Source: an uncultured Bacteroidota bacterium
GTDB lineage: Bacteria; Bacteroidota; Bacteroidia; UBA7662
Length of the DNA: 13,196 nt
NCBI GenBank assembly: GCA_903908015.1
Contig: CAIVQI010000345.1
Span: 1-13,196 of the forward strand
Direction of reading: 5' to 3'
This document shows, one piece after another, positions 1 to 5,379 of this stretch. Below the pieces are notes generated by a model. That model was not told the origin of the DNA. It did not search any database and saw only the letters and a list, made by a program, of their open reading frames with translations. Each line of letters opens with the position of its first letter. Position 1 is the first letter of the stretch. The translations under genes and the position numbers were made by a program.

Positions 1-141
1 AAAATCCTTAGGATAGAAGAACAGGATTACGTGCTTTTTATCAAGGTATTGCTCCAGATTAAAGGATTCAACAAGTTCGCTCCCACCAACTATGGCCTTG
101 GCGCTGAAAGAAGGGGCCTTACGGCCAACTAAGACAGACAT
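1..141 (-). CDS. 2-Cys peroxiredoxin (AhpC/TSA family), N-terminal fragment
   Basis: The reverse strand reads 47 codons from an ATG at 139-141 to the window edge, beginning MSVLVGRKAP and ending FFYPKDF. Both stretches are hallmarks of typical 2-Cys peroxiredoxins: the N-terminal V-G-x-x-A-P segment, and the FFYPxDF strand that comes just before the TFVCP active-site motif. That motif and its peroxidatic cysteine lie outside the window. Family members reduce hydrogen peroxide and organic hydroperoxides in the cytoplasm, using thioredoxin or AhpF as reductant. The gene is divergent from the cold-shock gene, and the 204-base region between them carries an inverted repeat and a PerR/Fur-like sequence that may control it. 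No Shine-Dalgarno sequence precedes the start; the leader is A/T rich, as is usual in Bacteroidota. The family is clear, but the exact subfamily cannot be fixed from 47 residues. Confidence 0.9.
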   Translation of the reverse strand, partial: MSVLVGRKAPSFSAKAIVGGSELVESFNLEQYLDKKHVILFFYPKDF

Positions 142-166
142 ATTCTATTTTTTAAGATTTATAAAC

Positions 167-200
167 CAATCCTATTCAATTGCGCGTGACTTCAGGTCAA
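167..200 (-). promoter_or_regulatory. Possible promoter for the peroxiredoxin gene
   Basis: On the minus strand, TAGGATTG (167-174) differs by one base from the Bacteroidota -7 consensus TAnnTTTG. A TTG at 198-200 lies 23 bases upstream, at the long end of the spacing reported for the -33 element. The implied transcript would start near 160, about 20 bases before the ATG. The match is imperfect, so this is tentative. Confidence 0.25.
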
Positions 201-208
201 TGAAGTCA
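187..208. promoter_or_regulatory. Inverted repeat, operator-like (8-6-8)
   Basis: TGACTTCA (187-194) and TGAAGTCA (201-208) are perfect reverse complements separated by GGTCAA. The 22-base palindrome lies 46-67 bases upstream of the peroxiredoxin start and overlaps the possible -33 TTG at 198-200, where a dimeric regulator could act. There is no T-tract, and it sits between divergent genes, so it is not a terminator. The regulator is unknown. Confidence 0.4.
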
Positions 209-220
209 TAATGATTACAG
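206..220. promoter_or_regulatory. PerR/Fur-box-like sequence
   Basis: TCATAATGATTACAG matches 12 of the 14 fixed positions of the Bacillus PerR box (TTATAATNATTATAA) and has the palindromic core TAATGATTA. It lies 65-79 bases upstream of a peroxiredoxin gene, a classic PerR target, and shares three bases with the inverted repeat at 187-208. The region is A/T rich, so a chance match is possible, and PerR control in this organism is inference. Confidence 0.25.
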
Positions 221-317
221 TAACTTGTAAAGCGATTGCAATAAACACAATGCAAAATATATTATCCTACAATCATTTTCGGATTAAGAAACAACAAGGA
301 CGAACAAAAGTTTTGCG

Positions 318-325
318 TATCTTTG
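318..325 (+). promoter_or_regulatory. -7 promoter element of the cold-shock gene
   Basis: TATCTTTG is an exact match to the Bacteroidota sigma-factor -7 consensus TAnnTTTG, ending 20 bases before the cold-shock ATG. No well-placed TTG -33 element is seen. Transcription from it would give a leader of only about 10-15 bases, very unlike the long structured leader of Escherichia coli cspA. Confidence 0.55.
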
Positions 326-345
326 CAACTTAATTTTTTAACCCA

Positions 346-543
346 ATGAATACAGGTACAGTAAAATTTTTCAATGAAACCAAAGGTTACGGCTTCATCA
401 AATGTGATGAGAGTGGAACCGAGTATTTTGTTCACGCTACTGGCGTGATCGACCGAATCCGCGAGAATGATCGGGTGTCATTTTCCCTCAAGGAGGGCAA
501 AAAAGGCATGAACGCGGTGGATGTGAAAATAAGCGCAGAGTAA
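346..543 (+). CDS. cspA: Cold-shock domain protein (CspA family)
   Basis: A 65-residue protein that is one cold-shock domain, the usual length for CspA relatives. It opens with TGTVKFFNETKGYGFI, which holds the lysine/aromatic strand and the RNP1 motif (KGYGFI, residues 14-19). RNP2 follows as YFVHA (27-31). These surface aromatics bind single-stranded RNA or DNA; the family acts in the cytoplasm as RNA chaperones that melt secondary structure, in cold or in normal growth. The gene stands alone: it is divergent from the peroxiredoxin, convergent with the oxidase operon, has a -7 element 20 bases upstream and a strong terminator 25 bases after the stop. The start is preceded by an A/T-rich stretch without a Shine-Dalgarno sequence. 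Whether it is cold-induced cannot be read from the sequence, and the very short predicted leader argues against E. coli-like leader control. Confidence 0.95.
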   Translation: MNTGTVKFFNETKGYGFIKCDESGTEYFVHATGVIDRIRENDRVSFSLKEGKKGMNAVDVKISAE

Positions 544-568
544 TCTCCGATACCGTTCACGAATTTTA

Positions 569-593
569 GCCCCTCATCGAGGGGCTTTTTTTT
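569..593 (+). terminator. Intrinsic terminator after the cold-shock gene
   Basis: A perfect 7-bp stem, GCCCCTC (569-575) with GAGGGGC (579-585), closes a 3-base ATC loop and is followed directly by eight T residues (586-593). It begins 25 bases after the cold-shock stop codon. On the other strand the tail is only TAAAATTC, so it is expected to work mainly rightward. Confidence 0.9.
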
Positions 594-654
594 CACCTTC
601 CCTGTGTATTCTGGATGAATCATCATGACTAAGGCAAAATGTTATTTTAAGTAA

Positions 655-676
655 CGTCAGGCAGTTCGCCCTGACG
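655..676 (-). terminator. Hairpin at the 3' end of the oxidase operon, weak terminator candidate
   Basis: CGTCAGG (655-661) and CCTGACG (670-676) form a perfect 7-bp stem with an 8-base loop. On the minus strand it overlaps the stop codon of the last operon gene (657-659) and is followed by TTACTTAAAATAAC, which is not a proper T-tract. It could stabilise the 3' end or terminate inefficiently. No better leftward terminator is visible between the two convergent genes. Confidence 0.3.
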
Positions 677-1616
677 GGGGGATAAAAGTATCCATATGTC
701 GCTGCTTTTTTTCAGGGTATATGTCTGCGATGGTGACCATGATTCCCGTCTCCTCAACAGCCCCGAAGGCCTGGTTAATGGCCGTTCCAAAGGTTCGCAT
801 ACTCGACGATAAATTCATATAGGAGTTGATGAGCGGCGGAACATTCTCTCCCAGAGAACGCAAACGACGAACAAGCACCTGATACGCGTCTTTATAGTCA
901 GTCCCCCATTGATCTGAAGCATGATCATGGCCTCTAAACTGCGGATAGATCTCATTCTTTGGCCAAACCAATTGGTCGGGATCAGGAAAAAAACAATTTA
1001 AGAATGACAACAAAATGTCTCTTGCACGTGGGTCATAATGTGTAAACATGGTGACCTTTCCAAACAAATAACGCAGTTGCGGACGTGTCACAAACAATGC
1101 CCCAAGTCCATCCCATAAATTGTCGAGCGAGAAAATAGATGACTTACCACCCCTTCCTGGCTGGTAATCAGGCTGCACAAATGAGCGCCCCAACTCTAAG
1201 GTATATGGCAAAAAATCGCGCTGAAATTCTTCACTAAACTCAAATAGGGTTGAAGTCGATAAACTTCTGGTGCCCTCCGCAGACAAAAGCGCTTCGGCAC
1301 CCATCCTCAGTCGATAACCAGCCACAATCTCTTCATCTACCGAATCCCAAACAATGAGCTGCTCATAGGCTTGAGGACCTTGATCATAGCCATCCAAGTC
1401 CAATTCTTTTCCCGTTCCGCCCCCCGCCTCCCTGAAACTCCATTCGCGTAGTCGACCAACCTCAGCAAGCAAGGCCGGGCAATCTTGGCCCCGAAAGAGG
1501 TAAATGTCGCGTCCGGCTTTGTGGGTTTGACGAAGCAGTGAAGCGCGTGAAAGATCGTTGCAGAGCGCATCCCGAGTAGGACGATCAATGAGGGATTGTT
1601 CCTGTTTAGTGCTCAT
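657..1616 (-). CDS. GNAT-fold N-acyltransferase, OlsB/GlsB-like ('hemolysin' COG3176 type)
   Basis: A 319-residue soluble protein resembling the Acetyltransf_5 family of OlsB/GlsB-type enzymes, which transfer a 3-hydroxyacyl chain from acyl-ACP to the amino group of ornithine or glycine to make lyso-aminolipids. Supporting stretches, numbered from the chosen start, are a GRLREWSFREAGGGTG segment (about 54-69), LIVWDSVDEEIVAGYRLRMG (87-106) and ELGRSFVQPDYQ (141-152), followed by SLDNLWDGLGAL. I chose the ATG at 1614-1616, which overlaps the upstream acyltransferase by 11 bases; a longer frame to 1649 would add 11 residues and overlap by 44. The partner gene just upstream encodes a PlsC-like O-acyltransferase, the second enzyme expected for such a lipid. 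The family call is firm from motifs; the acceptor (ornithine, glycine, serine or other) is not determined. This is the last gene of the operon. Confidence 0.75.
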   Translation of the reverse strand: MSTKQEQSLIDRPTRDALCNDLSRASLLRQTHKAGRDIYLFRGQDCPALLAEVGRLREWSFREAGGGTGKELDLDGYDQGPQAYEQLIVWDSVDEEIVAGYRLRMGAEALLSAEGTRSLSTSTLFEFSEEFQRDFLPYTLELGRSFVQPDYQPGRGGKSSIFSLDNLWDGLGALFVTRPQLRYLFGKVTMFTHYDPRARDILLSFLNCFFPDPDQLVWPKNEIYPQFRGHDHASDQWGTDYKDAYQVLVRRLRSLGENVPPLINSYMNLSSSMRTFGTAINQAFGAVEETGIMVTIADIYPEKKQRHMDTFIPPSGRTA

Positions 1617-2445
1617 GGGTTCCGTAAATGAGTTTTGGATGCCTTTCATAGATCATCTGTTCGATATTTCGTGCCCATTCTTTTGGGTGTTGCCCATCAG
1701 TTAAACGTTGCCATGCAATGGGTTGATGAAAATAAATAGTGATTTCTTTATTCTTGAGTCGAAACATCTCGTCGGCCAGCAGGAACATTTCAATGTTGGC
1801 TTTCAATCCCAATCGCTTTCGCCAACGGGCCAAACGCAAAAATCTATTCGAGGTGATGCCACTAATGCTCACGGGAACGATGTCCATGTGTAAGCGCGTA
1901 GACAGCTGTATGAAGGTCTTTTTCCAGGCCAAATCACGTATTCCATCTTCATAGGGTCGAGAAACATAACCGGAGGGAAATATCAACAACGATTGATCGG
2001 CTCCCACAGCCTTCTCAACCTCAGCGGTGAATTGCCGCGATTGCCTTCCAAAAGAATTCACCTTGATCATCCATGGGCGGAGTGGCTTGAGGTGGTTCAA
2101 CAAATCGTTGGACAGCGATTTAAATTCAATTCCATGCCGATTCAAATGTTGCATGAGCATCAGTCCGTCCGGACCACCTAATGGGTGGTTGGCCGCATAG
2201 ATACACCTCCGCGGATACGCAAATTCATGAGAAATGATTTTAGACCTCACTCCCAATCGATTCAATGCGGCATCTACAAATTCCGCAGGCTGATCATTCG
2301 AATGATCGTCCAAGAATTCATTTAATTCATCCTCATGCAGCATCTGCTTGATCAACCTCAATATGAATCGGGGCAGCAAACGATAAAGCCCAGGATTTCG
2401 GCTTTTAATGATGCCCGCGGTATCTATGAATTTTTTTTCATTCAT
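1606..2445 (-). CDS. PlsC-like O-acyltransferase (lysophospholipid/lysoaminolipid acyltransferase)
   Basis: A 279-residue acyltransferase of the PlsC/LPLAT superfamily, peripherally membrane-associated, which esterifies an acyl chain onto a hydroxyl of a lysolipid. The catalytic motif is NHPLGGPDG with His87 and Asp93, one residue longer than the canonical HX4D. The later phosphate-binding block reads IFPSGYVSR (155-163) where FPEG is usual. From memory, both variants are typical of the Bacteroidota branch paired with OlsB-like enzymes, but I could not check this. The ATG at 2443-2445 is preferred; a frame extension to 2454 would need a TTG start. The gene follows DUF983 by 36 bases and overlaps the GNAT gene by 11, implying coupled translation. 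In glycine and ornithine lipid synthesis this enzyme type adds the second fatty acid to the product of the GNAT partner. General phosphatidate synthesis remains an alternative. Confidence 0.8.
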   Translation of the reverse strand: MNEKKFIDTAGIIKSRNPGLYRLLPRFILRLIKQMLHEDELNEFLDDHSNDQPAEFVDAALNRLGVRSKIISHEFAYPRRCIYAANHPLGGPDGLMLMQHLNRHGIEFKSLSNDLLNHLKPLRPWMIKVNSFGRQSRQFTAEVEKAVGADQSLLIFPSGYVSRPYEDGIRDLAWKKTFIQLSTRLHMDIVPVSISGITSNRFLRLARWRKRLGLKANIEMFLLADEMFRLKNKEITIYFHQPIAWQRLTDGQHPKEWARNIEQMIYERHPKLIYGTHEH

Positions 2446-2481
2446 GCGCCCCAAAAATAAAGGGATTAAACCCTCCTGCGT

Positions 2482-2886
2482 TTATCCGCGAAAGGAAATC
2501 CCCCCAAATAAGTAAAGCATCAGTACCCTGCTGTAACGCATGCTTTGCGGGGAAAGCAGGATCAAAGGTGTAATCACCGCGACAATATATACCCACAAAT
2601 CCGGGTCTTGTAGCATTACAGCGGTGATTGTTCCGGCAACCACAGATATCGCAACCCCAAAAGCATAGCTGATGTACATGGCTCCCCAAAAGAAGCCCGG
2701 TTCTACTTCAAAATGCAATCCACAAACCGAACAATCCTGATGCATATCATAGGCCTTGAACCAATTCCAAGCTGGGTATTTAAACATCTTACCTGTGCGA
2801 CATTGTGGGCAAAGGCATTTGCCCGCGGCTATCCAAGGGCCTAATGCTTTCTTAGGAGTTGGTTTGGAGGTATTTTTGGTTTCCAT
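2482..2886 (-). CDS. DUF983 membrane protein with paired CxxC motifs
   Basis: A 134-residue protein of the DUF983 family. The N-terminal part has two cysteine pairs, CPQC (Cys26/Cys29, with Cys24 just before) and CSVC (Cys52/Cys55), forming a probable zinc-ribbon-like knuckle. It is followed by the family signature EPGFFWGAMYISYA (62-75) and two hydrophobic helices (about 72-93 and 97-112). The biochemical function is unknown. In alphaproteobacteria DUF983 genes are also found near cytochrome oxidase assembly genes, which fits its place here, downstream of DUF420 and the CPMC protein. Its ATG overlaps the preceding stop codon by one base (TAATG on the minus strand), so translation is probably coupled. 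The product is likely an inner-membrane protein; whether the cysteines bind zinc, copper or redox partners is open. Confidence 0.85.
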   Translation of the reverse strand: METKNTSKPTPKKALGPWIAAGKCLCPQCRTGKMFKYPAWNWFKAYDMHQDCSVCGLHFEVEPGFFWGAMYISYAFGVAISVVAGTITAVMLQDPDLWVYIVAVITPLILLSPQSMRYSRVLMLYLFGGISFRG

Positions 2887-3146
2887 TACTCGCCTAGACT
2901 TACATTTTCCCGCCGCTTACGGTAGATGTAGACCGCAGAGATGGAACCGACAGCAATAAACGGCATGGACAGCAGATACAAAATTCCTGAGTTCAATCCT
3001 TTACCCAATCCCTTTCCGCCATCCTTTTGATTGGCTTCAACCGTAGTCTTGCACATGGGGCACTGGGCTGTGGCGACCTCGTTGCTGACGGAAAGCAAAA
3101 TCATGAGGAGCAGCACCCATGAATGTCTCAACAATGCATTTTTCAT
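2886..3146 (-). CDS. Small membrane protein with CPMC motif, conserved in Bacteroidota oxidase clusters
   Basis: An 86-residue protein with three parts. First is a signal-peptide-like N-terminus (residues 1-27, hydrophobic core 10-20, likely cleavage after ATA). Next is a short exported segment starting QCPMCK with Cys29 and Cys32, followed by a glycine/lysine-rich linker (41-50). Last is a C-terminal transmembrane helix (about 53-75) ending in YRKRR, which places the tail in the cytoplasm. I recognise the arrangement as one recurring after DUF420 genes in Bacteroidota oxidase clusters, but no function is known to me. The CxxC with a methionine between the cysteines, just outside the membrane, would suit binding of a soft metal such as Cu(I) or thiol exchange; that is inference. 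It starts one base after the DUF420 stop and its own stop overlaps the DUF983 start. It is not a lipoprotein: no lipobox precedes the cysteine. Confidence 0.75.
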   Translation of the reverse strand: MKNALLRHSWVLLLMILLSVSNEVATAQCPMCKTTVEANQKDGGKGLGKGLNSGILYLLSMPFIAVGSISAVYIYRKRRENVSLGE

Positions 3147-3147
3147 A

Positions 3148-3672
3148 TCAGAAAGGATAATAGGGTGATATCATGAGGTAAACCACCACACCAGTGGTGG
3201 TGACATACAGCCAAATGGGCATAGACCAGCGGGTGATGCGCTTGTGCGCTTCGATTTGTCCGGTCAGGCCTCTGTAAAACGACAGCAGAACCAAAGGCAA
3301 AACCACAGCCGCAAGAATAATGTGGCTGATGAGTATGGTTAAATAATAAGGTCGGAGCGGGTTTTCGATCGGAAAACGCGTTTCAACACCAAAGGCATGG
3401 AAAATGACATAGGAAATCAGGAACAGGCTCGACAAACAAAAAGCTGTGATGTTGAGGCGTTTGTGCCAGTCGATACGTCGCGCACGAATCATCCACCAAC
3501 TCACGGTCAACAAAATGGTGCACGTTCCATTGATCCAAGCGTTGAACGCTGGCAATTTTTGCACCAATGCCGGAACCTCTTCATTCTTGGGCAAGTTAAA
3601 CAATACCACGACGGCCACCAATACAAGGGCCGAAACCGTATAAATCAATCTCAGGGCTAGTTTCTCGTTCAT
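3148..3672 (-). CDS. DUF420 membrane protein, CtaM/YozB-like oxidase assembly factor
   Basis: A 174-residue polytopic membrane protein of the DUF420 family with about five transmembrane helices (roughly 7-25, 45-61, 74-93, 109-132 and 151-168). Four histidines lie at or near membrane edges: His70 (DWHKR), His92, His117 (ISHIIL) and His143 (AHKRITRW). The DUF420 proteins YozB (CtaM) of Bacillus subtilis and CtaM of Staphylococcus aureus are needed for active aa3-type oxidase, so a role in oxidase maturation is well supported by family and by position. The exact step, possibly heme or copper insertion into subunit I, is not settled. It starts 24 bases after the SCO-like gene and ends one base before the CPMC gene. 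The ATG at 3670-3672 leads straight into the first helix. Confidence 0.85.
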   Translation of the reverse strand: MNEKLALRLIYTVSALVLVAVVVLFNLPKNEEVPALVQKLPAFNAWINGTCTILLTVSWWMIRARRIDWHKRLNITAFCLSSLFLISYVIFHAFGVETRFPIENPLRPYYLTILISHIILAAVVLPLVLLSFYRGLTGQIEAHKRITRWSMPIWLYVTTTGVVVYLMISPYYPF

Positions 3673-3696
3673 TTGCTCATTAAATTTACAATTCGA

Positions 3697-4344
3697 TCAA
3701 CGCTTTCGTTTGGGTGCGGTATTGGCATATTCCGCAATCAAGGTCCGCACATCTTCCATCAAGCGATCAGTTTCTTTCCTGAGAATTGTGCGATAGAAGC
3801 CCCGGGCCCTGTGTTGCTTGTCAAACAAAATGGTCATTTCTTCTTGTCTTGACTGCGGGAACATACTTTGCCAATCCGATCGATAAATGGCCACCTGGCG
3901 GTACAAAGAATCGGATAAACGAGATTGACCCATGGCCAATTCTATATTCCGCAAGGCCGAGGGTGGGGTATGCTCCGACTTGCTTCCTTCTTTTGGGTGG
4001 ACTTGCATCAACCACACCAGGGGATTTTCACTGAATACGTCCCCTACTCTTCGCAATTGATCGTATCTCAGACGTGTGATATTGGAATCCCCCTCAGGAA
4101 AAAAGCTCACCACCAACACTCTGTTGGGCTGTCGGTCTGCCACACGGATGAGTGACGCGATGCTGTGGAATAAGGTGTCTTCGCGACTACCTGCTACAGC
4201 AACAGGCATAACATATCTAGGCCCAAACACAGGAAGTTTGTGGTATTTATTCTCCGCTGAATTGACATACACCAGATATACGACGACTGGCAATCCCAGC
4301 ATCAAAAAGAGCAGTAGCAGCTGTCGTGCCCTGCGGCTCATCAT
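3697..4344 (-). CDS. SCO1/SenC-like membrane-anchored protein lacking all copper ligands
   Basis: A 215-residue protein with an N-terminal membrane anchor (about 9-27) and a periplasmic thioredoxin-like domain. It follows the SCO pattern: KLPVFGP near the start, a strand and helix RVLVVSFFPEGDSNITRLRY (75-94) where SCO proteins have FFxxCPxxCP, a VFSENPLVWLMQVHP strand (103-117), and the ending ILFDKQHRARGFYR then TDRLMEDVRTLIAEY (192-206). SCO proteins deliver copper to, or reduce, the CuA site of COX2. This one has no cysteine anywhere and lacks the conserved histidine before the FDKxxxxRGFY strand (here RQEEM), so it cannot use the known mechanism. The frame is intact. I chose the ATG at 4342-4344 because its ATGA overlaps the subunit IV stop; the longer frame to 4365 needs TTG. 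Assignment to SCO rests on motif pattern plus position between subunit IV and DUF420, the usual SCO slot in this phylum. Confidence 0.7.
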   Translation of the reverse strand: MMSRRARQLLLLFLMLGLPVVVYLVYVNSAENKYHKLPVFGPRYVMPVAVAGSREDTLFHSIASLIRVADRQPNRVLVVSFFPEGDSNITRLRYDQLRRVGDVFSENPLVWLMQVHPKEGSKSEHTPPSALRNIELAMGQSRLSDSLYRQVAIYRSDWQSMFPQSRQEEMTILFDKQHRARGFYRTILRKETDRLMEDVRTLIAEYANTAPKRKR

Positions 4345-4658
4345 TCCAATCCTAACATCAGCCAATAATTACTCTCATAAATAAGAGCAGCAATGACCCA
4401 GGCGATAAAAACAATTGGCAATAAAATGCTGTAAATGAGGTTAAGGCGCTCAAATTTTAAGTGCATGAAATAAGCCACTATATAAAAGGCCTTCATGAGG
4501 GTGAGCACCAAATACAGTCCGACTTTAAAGGGCTTGGGCATGATTGTTTCGGGTATGGCCAATGCTACCACAAACTCAATGGCAGTGATTCCAGCGAGCA
4601 CCCAAAATACACGCCAAATGTCTTTTACCTTAAATTCCGATGTGTGTTCCTGTGACAT
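4341..4658 (-). CDS. Cytochrome c oxidase subunit IV (prokaryotic COX4 type)
   Basis: A 105-residue protein with three transmembrane helices (about 15-36, 45-66 and 73-94), the size and shape of the COX4_pro family of small oxidase subunits. The segment LMKAFYIVAYFMHLKFE (54-70) is a family signature. The subunit has no metal centre and stabilises the complex in the inner membrane, next to subunits I and III. It lies 22 bases after a subunit III gene and shares the four bases ATGA with the start of the SCO-like gene, so the two are translationally coupled. The ATG at 4656-4658 is the only sensible start. The call is secure from family signature, length and context. Confidence 0.92.
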   Translation of the reverse strand: MSQEHTSEFKVKDIWRVFWVLAGITAIEFVVALAIPETIMPKPFKVGLYLVLTLMKAFYIVAYFMHLKFERLNLIYSILLPIVFIAWVIAALIYESNYWLMLGLE

Positions 4659-4680
4659 GGAGATATGATTTTAGACGCAA

Positions 4681-5370
4681 TTAAATCAGGTAGAACAAGG
4701 TGAAAACGAAAACCCAAACCAAGTCAACAAAGTGCCAATACAAACCTACTTTTTCGATGGTTTCGTAGGTACCTCTCCTGTCGAACACACCAGTAGCAGT
4801 CATGATGGTGATGATGATGTTGATGACAACCCCGCTAAATACATGAAATCCGTGGAAACCGGTGATCGTGAAAAATAAGTTGGTGAAGTTGACCATGCCC
4901 GGCGTGCCGTCTGCGTTGAGGAAAGGATTACTGCCCCACCATGCTCCATCGTGATGCAGGTGGGTCCATTCCCAGGCCTGACATCCCAGGAACATAAGTC
5001 CACCGATAATCGTGTAGATCATCCATTTTACGACCTCCTTACGTGCTCCGCGGTGGCCAGCCTCCACTGCAAGTACCATAGTCACAGAACTTGCGATAAG
5101 AATAAAGGTCATAATACCCACAAACACCAACGGAAACTTGCCATGAATCAGGGGCACTGCTGAAAAGACTTCATCGGGAACGGGCCAACTCGCAGCACTA
5201 AACCTGAGTGCTGCATAAGCCAACAGCAGCGCCGAAAAAGTGAATGCGTCTGACAAGAGGAAAAACCACATCATGAGTTTTCCGTAACTCGCTCCGAAAG
5301 GCTCTACCCCACCACCCCATAAGCGGGCGGCAGAATTGGATTCAGAAGAAATGGTTTGGGCTGCGGACAT
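4681..5370 (-). CDS. coxC: Cytochrome c oxidase subunit III
   Basis: A 229-residue COX3-family protein with five predicted helices, the short bacterial form. It has the N-terminal PFGASYGKLMMWFFLLSDA (24-42), the central QAWEWTHL, the paired-histidine helix FHGFHVFSGVV and the C-terminal signature GLYWHFVDLVWVFVFTLFYL (208-227). Subunit III surrounds subunit I in the membrane and protects proton uptake through the D pathway; it carries no cofactor. It is the second of two adjacent subunit III genes, starting nine bases after the first one's stop. This copy keeps the WHFVDLVWVFVF ending of the canonical subunit, while the other has WHFLGVLWIYLY, so the two are diverged paralogues rather than a recent duplication. 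Such pairs are usual in Bacteroidota. Confidence 0.95.
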   Translation of the reverse strand: MSAAQTISSESNSAARLWGGGVEPFGASYGKLMMWFFLLSDAFTFSALLLAYAALRFSAASWPVPDEVFSAVPLIHGKFPLVFVGIMTFILIASSVTMVLAVEAGHRGARKEVVKWMIYTIIGGLMFLGCQAWEWTHLHHDGAWWGSNPFLNADGTPGMVNFTNLFFTITGFHGFHVFSGVVINIIITIMTATGVFDRRGTYETIEKVGLYWHFVDLVWVFVFTLFYLI

Positions 5371-5379
5371 GCGACAATT

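Noticed and set aside
235..255. TTGCA...TGCAA pair between the divergent genes
   Set aside because: Only five bases per arm with an 11-base spacer in A/T-rich sequence; expected by chance.
432..626. Minus-strand 64-residue frame covering the cold-shock gene and its terminator
   Set aside because: It runs antisense through a well-defined cold-shock domain and the terminator hairpin, with no protein features.
2461..2474. AGGG/CCCT inverted repeat between DUF983 and the PlsC gene as a terminator
   Set aside because: The stem is only four base pairs without a following T-tract, and the next gene starts immediately; it does not break the operon.
2438..2689. Minus-strand frame of 83 residues overlapping DUF983 and the PlsC start, with many cysteines
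   Set aside because: It lies in another frame of a clearly recognisable DUF983 gene and shows no family features; it is a shadow of that gene.
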